A DNA stretch of 15,667 bases from the NCBI GenBank assembly GCA_004151065.3, contig NWUY0300066942.1, forward strand, positions 8,911 to 24,577, written 5' to 3'. A program made the translations under genes and the position numbers. Under the pieces are notes generated by a model that ran no database searches, was not told the DNA's origin, and saw nothing but the letters and a program-made list of their open reading frames with translations. This document shows positions 1 to 9,159 of the stretch, one piece after another (positions within the stretch are counted from its first letter, which is position 1; each line of letters starts with the position of its first letter). The DNA is from Larix sibirica. Lineage: Eukaryota > Streptophyta > Pinopsida > Pinales > Pinaceae.

Positions 1-1228
1 TTAACATAACCTTTAACAAATAATTGACTACTAACCATTCCAAACCATCAAATTAAATCACAAATTTATTAATTTGTTAATATAAACTTAAAAAAATAAT
101 AAGAAAAATATATTTTAATTTTACATTAATATTGTATCCATAAATAAAATAAAATAAAATAAAAATTTAAAACCAATTCATATTCATCATAGTATGCGAC
201 ACAAATTTAAATACGAAAACACATTGTGAAAAAACAAATTTTTAATTAAAAAATAAACATATTATGCTCTTTTAATGTGAGTTTGATTCATTTGGATTAC
301 TCAAATTTAATTTACTAGTTGAACTGCATTATCATGTTTTTGAATTAATGCAATATTTGTAACATGTAGATTTTCAAAAATATTTTTCCTATTATAAATA
401 GTGGAAAACAAAATATTAATTTTATTTTAAAATATTAGGATGAAATAAAACCAATTTTCAATATTACAGAAAAAAAATTACATTTATCATAAACAACTTT
501 ATTTGTGTCAAAATAATATAATATATTATCTTGGTCATGAGTAACATATCTTCTATCAGAAATGCTAATTCTTTGAAATTGAAAATATTAGAGATGCTAA
601 TTCTTTGAAATTGAAAATCACACATTCGAAGGACCTATAGTCCAACTCTATAATCTATGAAGGCTTTTATCATATTCAATTTGGTTTTGAAATTGGTTTG
701 TTTCTTAATTTTATTAAAATAATTTGATCAAATAAAACTAATTCCACATTATCTCATTTTTTTTAGATAATTCACACTCTCCACTTGAAAATGATAACCA
801 TTACCCATATTGTAAAATATATTTATACTTTCATGCAATATAAACATACATATATAAAATCAACAATATTAATTTGAAACAATACATAAATTACTATACC
901 TTAAATATGCATAATAATAATTTGACCTTAATAATATACCATAAAACATATAAAATTATAATTATTTTTTTCATATTTACTTTAGATGCATCAAATACTC
1001 TATATATCTGGAACTTCATTCATGTCACATATATAGATGTCCACTATCAGAAGTATCATGTAACAATTGCTATGTAAGATATATTTCTTTCATATTCTCA
1101 TCTTTTTGTGCATCCCTTCCACTACCACTTGACTTGACTCATCAATATTAAGCATAGTGGTATTAGAATTAATATGTGGAAACTATGAAGGTGGTGCATT
1201 AAAAAATCTACAATACTCTCCTAGTAAA
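1..1228. other. AT-rich non-coding DNA
   Basis: The stretch is strongly AT-rich with many A and T runs. The short open frames in it, for example at 874-1077 on the + strand, have low-complexity translations rich in Ile, Tyr and Asn and match no family I know. Apart from the small tandem duplication at 558-621 I see no gene, RNA or transposon end. Confidence 0.6.
558..621. repeat. Two-copy tandem duplication, period 32 bp
   Basis: The core ATGCTAATTCTTTGAAATTG occurs at 562-581 and again at 594-613, followed in both cases by AAAAT. The two 32-bp units differ at very few positions, so this is a recent local duplication. No function is implied. Confidence 0.85.
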
Positions 1229-1608
1229 ACATGTTCTCTATACATTTCTCTCCCTCCACCGTGTAGTAAAGAGATGAAATAAATCTCACTGTGTAGTAGA
1301 GAGATAAAATAAAAGAGATTTGGTTATAATACATGTTCTCCATACCTTTCTCTCCTTCCAATATGTACTAGAAGAGAGATGAAATAAAAGAGATTTGGTT
1401 ATAATAGTATAATTATTATTGTTTTCGTCACTAACAAAATGGAATTACAAGTAATATTAATGTTATAAGAATAATTACAGGTAATATTAATGTTATAAGA
1501 ATACAGTGGAGAGATGAAATAAAAGAAATTTGGTTATAATAGTATGATTATTACTGTCTTTGTTACTAACAAAAATGGGATTAAAGATAATATTAATGTT
1601 ATAAGAAT
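1229..1608. repeat. Compound imperfect repeat cluster
   Basis: Several short modules recur. ACATGTTCTC followed by a CTCTCC-rich stretch is at 1229-1258 and 1331-1357. A 30-bp module starting GAGATGAAATAAAAGAGATT and ending TTATAAT is at 1301-1330, 1376-1405 and 1511-1540. A module ending TAATATTAATGTTATAAGAA is at 1451-1472, 1481-1502 and 1587-1608. The last two modules form a larger unit of about 100-130 bp repeated at an offset of 135 bp. The pattern suggests successive local duplications, possibly of a small non-autonomous element (MITE). I could not define terminal inverted repeats or target-site duplications. Confidence 0.75.
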
Positions 1609-2901
1609 ATACAATATTCAACATACATTGAATAATAAAACACATATCTATAATTATATTGTATTTATCAAATTCATAATATTTATAAATTAATGTAAAT
1701 GTATTTAATGAGAATGTTATACATAATAATTAAAATGACATAATATTAATTGATTTGTTATTAAAACTTTCATCTCTTTATTTATATAAATTTTCATGTA
1801 CAAACTCTCAAATATAAAAATTATACAATATAATCATTTTTTGGTTTTTTTCTTATATTCCATGGGACATATATGGGCTTGAAATGAATAATCTACATAC
1901 ATATCATCTGTAGGAATTAAACCCTACATCCCAAGCACAATATCATATCATTCTAACATTATTAACATGAAATCTTCTTGATCATTTTCACACTCAATAA
2001 AAATATAATTTTCCTTCTTGCATCTCCCCCTTCTCCCCCTTGAGTTATTAATCAATCATATGATGTTTCCATGGATGAGTGGGATCCATATATGTATAAA
2101 TGGCCTCTTAGTTCTCTTAATGAATTCAAACAAATGGCATAAGTATAATTGGAATATTGGTATGTTGGATATAGTATTTTCAAGAAACATTAATGTAACC
2201 TCTCCCTAAAAAGATACATCCATCAATGTTGATATAAATATGCTTAAGCCCACTTTAGAGATTTAAGAATGACCTATCATGAACCTCATGAAAAACCCTA
2301 TAAAGAGCATAGTTTCATATGTAGGATCCACATTATACAAGGATATATTGTATAACTCTTGATATAGGTTGTTTTTTCTGTCAGGAATATTTTTTCCATT
2401 AACAACTTATTTCAAACTAAGTTGGAAATTTAATGTAAAGATATATTTGAATAGTCTATGCATTGATAGGGACTTTGACCTCCTGGTGACTCAAACACCA
2501 TTTATATTCTTAAAAGACGATGGCCAATCCAGAAGACAATATGATGAATCTTTGGATGGTTGATTAATACAACTAATACTTAGGTGGGAGGGGAGTTTGA
2601 AATTTCTTGCATGCACACATTATAGAACCTATGGGAATCAAATCCATAGCAAGGGGGATATATACATTAATATCAACTGGATTCCATCACATTGATTGCA
2701 TTACAAAATAAATTCAACATCTCCTCAATGTTTTTACATTTGGAATAACCACAAACTACTAATGCTTCCTTGTGTATTTGTTAATGATTGTCTTCATGTA
2801 CCTCTAAATTTTTTACTCTTATATTGAGAGAGCTTCACATTTTGGAAAAATGACCCTTGATTAACGTTATATCTTATGGTCATGTTGTGCATACATCATG
2901 G
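1609..2901. other. Unassigned AT-rich DNA
   Basis: No recognisable coding remnant, RNA gene or element end was found. Short open frames at 2018-2209 and 2369-2563 on the + strand resemble no known domain and have no supporting context, so they are treated as chance. Confidence 0.5.
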
Positions 2902-3076
2902 GGGATTCACTTGTTGACCAAAACCTTATCATGTTCATTACTAAAGGGGTTATTTTTAATTGTGAAAATTAAGGTCAATATATTNAGCAAGCGGGATTCA
3001 CCATGTTGCCCAATATCTTATCTCATTCATACATAAAGGGGTTTTTTTAAATTGTGAAAAATAAGGTCAATATATT
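2902..3076. repeat. Diverged tandem duplication, period 91 bp, with an N at the junction
   Basis: Unit 1 (2902-2984) and unit 2 (2993-3076) both begin GGGATTCAC, contain AAAGGGGTT followed by AATTGTGAAAA, and end AAGGTCAATATATT. They have diverged clearly, by roughly one base in five by eye. An undetermined base (N) is at 2985, directly after the end of unit 1, so the junction may be an assembly join and the copy number may be wrong. Confidence 0.8.
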
Positions 3077-3520
3077 GTAGGTATTGGGGGATGTAGGTTA
3101 GGTGGGTTTAAAGGTATTGGGGGTATAAAAATGGGTATCTAGTAAAAATAGGGGATTATATTAAAAGTATGTTTTTTTCTAATTGGAAAGATGTATTGGG
3201 AGGGGGGATCAACAAAAGAATTTTTGCAGGTATTTATAAATATCTAGTGAAATTAGGGATATCTTTTAATATCCCACGAACGAACGTGCTATGGCATAGT
3301 TTCAGTAAGTGAAGACCCCATGGAATACATATTCTAGTCCTAAACTTATTTCATAAATTTCAAGCCATATTTGTAATATGGTCAGAGAACAACAAATTAT
3401 CAGTCATATCCTACAAATTAAGTACACTACTGGATATATTAATAACACATAAGGTTGTCATGAAAAATAGTATGATAAACTAACTATATTAAGAAAAAAA
3501 TTCACAAGTTATTTAAATTA
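3077..3520. other. Unassigned DNA
   Basis: The first 130 bases are G-rich on the + strand, with repeated GGTATTGGGGG-type motifs around 3079-3200. The rest is AT-rich. No coding remnant was recognised. A LINE reverse transcriptase might be expected upstream of the RNase H remnant that follows, but no YADD-like motif or other RT signature was seen. Confidence 0.45.
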
Positions 3521-4030
3521 ACTATGTTTCCCTATGATAGAATATCAAGTGCAATTGTTGGAGGTGTTTGATTTGGACCTTGTAGATAAGTGACATAACA
3601 TACATGGAAATATAAAAATGCATATCTCATTAATGATTATATATATAGCCAATAGGAGGAGTCATTTTTTCCCTATGGAATAAAATAAAAAATAGAGATA
3701 TCCTAGGGACTTGACAAAACTACAAATAATGAAGTAGAATCCCTCGTAGGTTTACAATGGGTATTGGTGCTACTTGATCAAGGTATTCAAGAAGATATCT
3801 TCATATACAATCCAACAGTCATCATAAGGTTGTTGTCATGAGGTAATCCCATCAAGGAATAATGGGTGGATAGAATCCTCTAATGGCCTCTACTAGGTCA
3901 CAAGTTTCCAATGACTACCTACTTTCATGCAAAGGAATATTTCAACAAGGATATGGAAAAAAGGGAAAACATTGAAGCTTCATTAAGGGAAGATGAATTT
4001 TTGTGTGTGATGAAAGGGGAGTCTAGATAA
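3521..4030 (+). pseudogene. Decayed RNase H-like domain (LINE or plant RVT_3 type)
   Basis: One frame reads as a worn RNase H fold. FPYDRISS near 3527-3550 sits where family members have the first strand with its catalytic Asp (FDGAS-type). It is followed by a GGV segment. GLDKTTNNEVESLVGLQ at 3707-3757 matches the conserved G-TNNEAE-LALLQGL helix carrying the catalytic Glu. A V-I-I-R-L-L segment follows, and FHAKEYFNKDMEKR with ASLREDEF matches the C-terminal HVKRE-NKEAD...A-LREGEL part. The Asp of the usual GDS motif is not evident; the sequence reads YNP there. Several in-frame stops are present, including 3704-3706 and 4028-4030, and the gap between the first strand and the TNNE helix is longer than usual, so an insertion is likely. 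Such domains occur at the C-terminus of plant LINEs and in some Ty3/gypsy elements; I cannot choose between them. No RT is visible beside it. Confidence 0.5.
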
Positions 4031-5196
4031 ATCTCACTCCCCCTCACATGTTCATGGTTTGACTTGTGATTAAGGCCCAACACATCCCCAAGGTTCCCCT
4101 CCATGCACTAAAAGCGGAGGGCTTCCTCCAAACACTTGGAATTTTATAAGAATGTAAAGGATAAATAGGCATCTATACTCCCTTTTTCCATCCTCACCAC
4201 ATCATACCTATGTTCATATGTATATGGATCTATGGGAGATATATCTAATCAATTATCCTACATGAAAAATGTTGTACCATGGCCTATGTTTATGGCTAAT
4301 TTTGTCTAACATGAATTTTTTTAGGATAAATCGAAACTATAGGAGATATGGGTATATTCATTTCTATTTTTAGAGTCCATACATAAGTTTGAGAGTAGAG
4401 GCATTAGGTAAGAGTTGGAGGATGGAATTGCAAATCTCACTAGTCTCCTCTAGTTTGTTCCATCACTAAGTGGAGCCCATACATGATTTGCCAAGGAAGG
4501 TAAGTCTCTCACCATGGACTATTACCATTGTTTTTTTTTCTTCTTGAAGTAATATAAGGGTTTAATAGAGGGCTCTCACTAATTTAATAAATAGGTTGAG
4601 GATGCCTTGGGCATGGCTATGAGCTCAACCAAGAAATGGGAAATTTGGAAGTATAAAGTTAACTTGAAGAATAAGAAATCCCACTTGGATAGTAATAGGA
4701 ATGCACTAGAATTTGGGAGGTACCTTCTTACCCTCCAATATCAAGAGAAGGAATTATAGGCCTCCATTATCATCCTATGAGGGAATTAGTTGGATTTCAT
4801 AATAGCGATGGATATCTTGATTGATTAGTGGGATGCATTGGAACCAACATTCACCTACCTCCATAGAATGGCCTACAATTTGACTCAATTAACACTACAA
4901 CCTCTGTAAATTTCTCTAACCCTTGAGAAGTTGAATCAAGAAACCTAGATACCTTGGTGTTTCCTTCCATTGATATCTATTTATTTTTCTATGTTTTATC
5001 ATATATTTTTGTTGTTGAATCAATTTTATTACAATCTACATTTACACTTTATTAGACATGATAGTAAGGATAAGTAGTCTAAGTTTCTTGGTTTCTACTT
5101 TCTCTATGGTTGACCCAATACTTGATGTTTTTTGCATTTAAGGATGGTACTTAGGATGGGACAAAATAATATTTGATAATATAAACCAACTATTCA
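4031..5196. other. Unassigned DNA downstream of the RNase H remnant
   Basis: The frame of the RNase H remnant can be read on to about 4960 without a frame change, but with many stops and no family resemblance. The stop density is close to what this base composition would give by chance, so I do not call it coding. A T9 run lies near 4532-4540. No RNA gene or element end was recognised. Confidence 0.45.
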
Positions 5197-5212
5197 TGTG
5201 TGTGTGTGTGTG
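5197..5212. repeat. (TG)8 microsatellite
   Basis: Eight uninterrupted TG units are present. This is a simple sequence repeat with no evidence of function, potentially length-polymorphic. Confidence 0.95.
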
Positions 5213-5429
5213 ATGGTTTCCTATGTTGCATGCGTCACTCAACATCCTTGCTTGGCATGTGTCATAATCAAGATCATTGGGTTTACATTATGTATCACCC
5301 ATAAATGTAGGGAACTACCTCAAAGTTTCTCCATGAGGTTTTCATTGGAAAAAAATAATAAACTTGAATGCATAATATATGTTAATTTACATATAATTCT
5401 TGTGTCACTATGCATTGAAATAATGTGAA

Positions 5430-5932
5430 TTTGTTTTGGAGAAAATAAGGATATTAGACATAAAAGAACTAACAAATTAAGAAATTTCATGAAGAGGTGG
5501 AGTCTAAAGACACCGTTTCAACACTTAAGCACATAATGACAATGCATCAAAATGCATTGTTCACTTCTCACAATTCAAACACATTGTATTAGAACCCACA
5601 CAAAGGTGATAATTCATTCATTCTTTTGTAGATCAAAGATGTAATCAAATCCCTTGAAGTGAGGAAGATTGTGTCCACATACTTGGGTCATCGCACATAA
5701 TGGTTCTCTTGAAATATAATCCATAGTTGATGGTTCTATTCCAATGGTTCATTTAGTCAATTGAGTAGTTGGATCATTTATTGGTTGGTGTGTCCTATTA
5801 TTCTAGATCCTAGTAGACCCGTTATTCGACCACTCAGTTGGCCCACATGTCAACTCTTCTATTCTACCAAAACCAATCTTTGGAAGATCTAGAGATGTGA
5901 TGAACTAGTAAACCCTGCTATTAATTCAAACA
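5430..5932 (-). repeat. Probable 3' LTR of the Ty1/copia element (outer end not located)
   Basis: On the - strand, sequence beginning TGTTTGAATTAATAGCAGGG at 5932 follows directly after a G6 polypurine tract. This is the expected structure at the inner edge of a 3' LTR, and TGTT-AATTAATA-type starts are common in plant copia LTRs. It lies about 60 bp beyond the RNase H stop, the right place for an LTR. The outer end (CA on the - strand plus target duplication) could not be found, so the lower coordinate is approximate. The 5' LTR is not in the window, so the boundary cannot be confirmed by comparing LTRs. Confidence 0.5.
5539..5560. repeat. Short perfect inverted repeat inside the putative LTR
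   Basis: The arms ACAATGCAT (5539-5547) and ATGCATTGT (5552-5560) are perfectly complementary around a CAAA loop. A hairpin in an LTR can lie near the RNA 3' end, but no polyadenylation signal is clearly linked to it, so function is unproven. Confidence 0.6.
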
Positions 5933-5944
5933 CCCCCCATCATC
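5933..5944 (-). promoter_or_regulatory. Polypurine tract of the copia element
   Basis: Read on the - strand this is GATGATGGGGGG, directly followed by the TG that opens the putative 3' LTR. In LTR retrotransposons this tract primes plus-strand DNA synthesis. Its location just after the RNase H reading frame supports the call. Confidence 0.6.
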
Positions 5945-5995
5945 ACAATGCTATAGAGATTTAGGAGGTGAATTATAATTAGAGTAAATTACCCC

Positions 5996-6600
5996 CTAGC
6001 CCCTCATAATTGCATCTTCCTGAAGCCCAATCATATCTTGAATTTTCACAAACTTAGCTTCTGATAAAGGCTTCATAAAGATATCAACAATTTGATCATC
6101 CGTGTGGTAGTAGAAAAGATTTGTGACAGATTCATGTATCAACCTTCGCAAGTAATGCACATGAAGATCCACATGCTTCATCTTACTATATTCCATGTGA
6201 TTATTAGCAATCTGTACTATATTGATATCACAATAAATAATAATTGCTTCATCGATTGAAAATTCAAGTTCTCCTAGAAGTTATCGAATCCATACTACTT
6301 CTATGCCAACATTTACTACACCATGTTATTATGCTTATGTGGTCGAAAAAGAGACCATCCACTACTTCTTGCACAACCAAACTAAGGTTCTTTATCCAAG
6401 TAAAAACTCATACCTATATGTCAACTTACTATCATATTCTTCTCCTTCCCAATCCTAGTTAGTTTAACTGGCTAGAGGTTCAACAGAATGAGTGAAATAC
6501 TTTAAACCAAGTTGATAGGTACCCACAACACAATGAACAATACACTTGGATTCTTTCCATTGAATTTCCCATGGATCTTGCATAAATAAAGAAACCACAC
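5996..6600 (-). pseudogene. Ty1/copia RNase H domain, decayed
   Basis: The final 66 codons (6196 to 5996) are open and match the copia RNase H end: KMKHVDLHVHYLR, LFYYHTDDQIVDIFMKPLSE and GLQEDAIM. Upstream in the same frame is IYCDINIVQIANN, equivalent to the conserved YCDN-SAIQLA segment with a catalytic Asp, then EVVWIR, a TAA stop at about 6283, and LLGEL. Further upstream in another frame are GTYQLGLKYFTHSVEPLAS and TN*DW. The latter corresponds to the TDSDWAG motif, so one conserved Asp is now Asn and a stop follows. At least one frameshift separates these blocks near 6310-6400. The domain would degrade RNA in RNA-DNA hybrids during reverse transcription, but this copy cannot encode it. 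Confidence 0.85.
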
Positions 6601-7049
6601 TAATAATAAAGGAAATATCATGTCTCTATGAGTTAAGTAAATGATACTTTTGACTAACTATTGATAGTGAGTCGCATCGACTCACAATGTATCACAGTGT
6701 TTGGGTAATTTAAATTCTGATTGAAAAGGTGTAGAACACGATTTACATTCAGTCATTTTGAATTTGTTAAAGAGATCCATTACGTACCGGGGTTGAGAAA
6801 TAAAAATTCCATCATTCATCTATAGAACTTGAATTCCCAAAAAGAAATGCAAATGACCAAGGATAGTAATTTCAAAGGTCTCAACCAATAGTTTCTTCAA
6901 ATCCAAAATCAGATTTATGTTACTATGGGTAATGAATAAATCATCTACATAGAGTGCAAAAATAAAAAAATTCACCATTGACATGTAAGTCATAGATTCT
7001 ATGATCGGATTCACATCATTTGAAACCAAGAGTAAGAAAGAAATGATCA
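6601..7049 (-). pseudogene. Ty1/copia reverse transcriptase, C-terminal half
   Basis: The catalytic box is intact as FALYVDDLFITHSN, within an open stretch ending at the TAG at 6820-6822. The reading continues in frame with MNDGIFISQPRYVMDLFNKF and KMTECKSCSTPFQSEFKL, then VDATHYQ*LV and IIYLTH. These are the standard RT thumb and connection motifs of plant copia elements. Stops are at 6820-6822 (TAG where Gln is usual), 6682-6684 (TGA) and 6658-6660 (TAG where Gln is usual). A frameshift near 6600-6615 leads into SVVSLFMQDPWEIQW in another frame. At the upper end the sequence runs into the N at 7050. Roughly a dozen residues usually found between SLYG and this point are missing. Confidence 0.9.
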
Positions 7050-7050
7050 N

Positions 7051-7895
7051 TTTTTATTGATTTTCCAAGGTCAAATGGACATGAACGAGGTGACAGTATG
7101 ACGTATGGAGGTGACTGAGGTAGTGACATGGATGGTCATAAAATTTTACTTGTTAACATATTTATCCCTAGTGTCTGAGGTCAAGAGCTCATCATATGGC
7201 CAACATACATCATAGGATTTTCATAGTGGGAGATAAGTGTGACGGTGGAGTGGAGAACAAAGACTTATTCAAAGATAACTCTCCTTCCGATACAGATACA
7301 AAGGCATTTCCTTGCAAATACAATGGTGCATAATCTCAAATATATATGGATGAGAAAGGAATACCCATGTTCGTGTCAATATCTCAAAAATAAAGGGATA
7401 TCTAGGTCCAATGGGGATTAGATCGACACATGATTAATCACTGTGTACATACAAAAGGATATATAGGCTCAGTGGGGGTTTGGTCAATACATGAAGAATC
7501 ACTGTGTACATAATAAGTGTCTAGGAGGGACTTAGGAAGATACATGAGTGTGGATCAAACCTATCTGATCTAGAGAGAAAGTGGATTAATGGTATTCAGA
7601 AGGGATGCTCGATCACAATGACTGATGCTTTGTTATAACTGAAAAGAGCCCAACAATTTGGGATGACTCATATAGCTATAAGTGCGGAGTCACCATGCCA
7701 TAGGAATCGCATCTGCAACTAGATACCAAATGGAGCTTGTAAGTAGGGTCTTCCACAACATTGTCACCTAACGCACCCCGAATATATCAAAAACAGATGA
7801 CTCTATTAAGGGTAGGAGTCATGGATATTCGGGGTCTTCGACCAAATAATGAAAGGAGCATCATCTTGTATGAATCGCAATGGTGCGATAAGTGA
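7051..7895 (+). repeat. 845-bp repeat (copy 1) interrupting the copia RT, flanked by N
   Basis: This segment is alignable over its whole length with 9893-10745 in the same orientation, roughly nine bases in ten identical by eye. Both begin TTTTTATTGATTTTCC and end GGTGCGATAAGTGA. Copy 1 is bounded exactly by N at 7050 and NN at 7896-7897. On each side the copia RT breaks off: SLYG at the upper side, and ISFLLLVSND leading to YVDD at the lower side. About a dozen RT codons are missing rather than duplicated, so there is no sign of a target-site duplication. It is either a genuine insertion with a small deletion, or a repeat contig placed in a gap during assembly. No known transposon end or coding domain was recognised in it. 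Confidence 0.85.
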
Positions 7896-8310
7896 NNCCA
7901 TACAAGGATTTCTTCAATCGAAAAACAAGGTCAATATCCTTCTCAAATCCATGAGGTTTCTCCATATATATTTCTTCATTCATATCTCCATGAAGAAAAA
8001 CATTTTTACATCCATTTGGTGTACTTCCCATCCAAGTCGAGCAACAAGTGAAAGAATCATTCAAACCAAATTCATCTTTGCAACAAGGGAAAAGGTTTTA
8101 GTGTAGTCGATGCCTTCTGGCCGATAAAAACCTTTTTCTACTAAGCGAGACTTATGCCTTTCAACAACACCATGAAATGTGAACTTGGTCTTGTAGACCC
8201 ATTGAAATTTCACAATGTTATAATTCCCTTGCGATCGGGGATCTAGTTCCCAAGTTTTGTTTTTCATCAAGGAATGATATTCTTCAGCCATAGTATTCTC
8301 CCATCCAAGT
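7896..8310 (-). pseudogene. Ty1/copia reverse transcriptase, N-terminal half
   Basis: WENTMAEEYHSLMKNKTWEL opens the domain, followed by VKFQWVYKTKFTFHG, VERHKSRLVEKGF and EGIDYTKTFSLVAKMNLV, the classic start of a plant copia RT. A TGA stop at 8061-8063 takes the place of an Arg codon. The same frame continues with MILSLVARLGWEVHQMDVK. At the A5 run (plus-strand T5 at 8003-8007) one base appears lost, and the frame changes to NVFLHGDMNEEIYMEKPHGF and LKKSLYG, containing the first catalytic Asp region (MDVK). The sequence then enters the NN at 7896-7897 and the 845-bp repeat. The homopolymer frameshift could in principle be a sequencing error, but the other damage makes decay more likely. Confidence 0.9.
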
Positions 8311-8673
8311 CAACCATGTGTATATTTATATGTTTCTGGGAGAATATACACATACACAACCATGTGTATGTGAATATTCTCCCATCTAGAAAAAATGCCA
8401 TTAGAGCAACACTACCATATTATTTTTGACTCTAGTCTTCCTTGACTCATGAATATCTCTTGCATCAACTCTAGATTCTTCAATTTTTTTGTTGGCCTAA
8501 TGAGGTAGACATGAATTATGAAAGGAGGAATTTTTGGTACTGACCAAACCATCAAAATGTTCGTCTGAAATATCATGATCAGTAGTTGAGTTTGTAGTCA
8601 TAGAGAGACTACAAGTTGAAGTTGGTGGTGGACTTGAATGTTCAGATGGAACTCTAAGATGCATTTTAGTTGA
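8311..8673 (-). other. Variable spacer between copia integrase and RT
   Basis: This is the poorly conserved region that links integrase to RT in copia polyproteins. The reading frame gives a Ser/Thr/Pro-rich translation (for example HSSPPPTSTCSLSMTT near 8580-8640) with several stops, which is typical. It contains the palindrome at 8338-8383. No separate gene is present. Confidence 0.6.
8338..8383. repeat. Near-perfect 20-bp inverted repeat (hairpin)
   Basis: The left arm GGGAGAATATACACATACAC (8338-8357) and right arm GTGTATGTGAATATTCTCCC (8364-8383) are complementary at 19 of 20 positions around an AACCAT loop. A further ATTCTCCCATC occurs at 8294-8304 and again at 8376-8386, so the structure may have arisen by a templated duplication within the copia spacer. 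Confidence 0.9.
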
Positions 8674-9150
8674 TCATGTTTCTATCATAATCTCAAAAGG
8701 GTCACTTATAATCATACCAGAGGAGGAATTCACTAATTTAATGGCCAAGGTATTATTATCAAAGAAAAAATCCATGCAGATGATTATTTCTTGTTTAACT
8801 AGATTAAACAACCAAAAGGCTTTTGATTCTTTAGAATATCCCATCATGATGCAAGCATGACTCTTTGCATCCAAATTATTTCTATACTTTTCTAGTATAT
8901 GTTCCCATGCAATACATCCAAACAGTATGAGGTGAATGATTGAAGGTTTTCTTCCACTCCATTTCTTGGTAGAGGTTATGTTAAGAATGGGTTGACTTGG
9001 AGTAAGGTTCAACACATAGTTTGAGTAGTAAATAACTTTTTCCTAGAAGCTAGTCAACAAATCTTTGGTCTGAAGCAATCAATGCAACATTTTGACCAAA
9101 TTATGGTTTTTCCTTTTTTCCTACTCCATTCTGTTGAGGTGTGTGGTGTG
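8674..9150 (-). pseudogene. Ty1/copia integrase, C-terminal part
   Basis: HTPQQNGVG near 9107-9136 matches the conserved TPQQNGVAER motif that carries the third catalytic acid a few residues on in family members. An open stretch from 9015 then reads KKWSGRKPSIIHLILFGCIA, LDAKSHACIMMGYSKESKAF and LVKQEIIICMDFFFDNN, the well-conserved integrase C-terminal portion of plant copia elements. The zinc-binding HHCC region and the first two catalytic Asp residues would lie beyond 9170 and are not present. Between the TPQQNG motif and the 9015 start the reading is damaged. Confidence 0.88.
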
Positions 9151-9159
9151 TGCTTTCAC

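Noticed and set aside
874-1077. 67-codon open frame on the + strand
   Set aside because: Low-complexity, AT-driven translation with no domain or neighbouring gene.
4031-4960. Long same-frame reading downstream of the RNase H remnant, including stretches such as MSSTKKWEIWKYKVNLKNKK at 4614-4673
   Set aside because: It has about as many stops as chance would give at this base composition, and I recognise no family motif.
5198-5428. 76-codon open frame starting in the TG repeat
   Set aside because: The Cys/Val-rich start comes from the microsatellite; nothing else supports a gene.
7861-8106. Open frame on the + strand across the NN positions
   Set aside because: It is antisense to the copia RT and crosses an undetermined junction.
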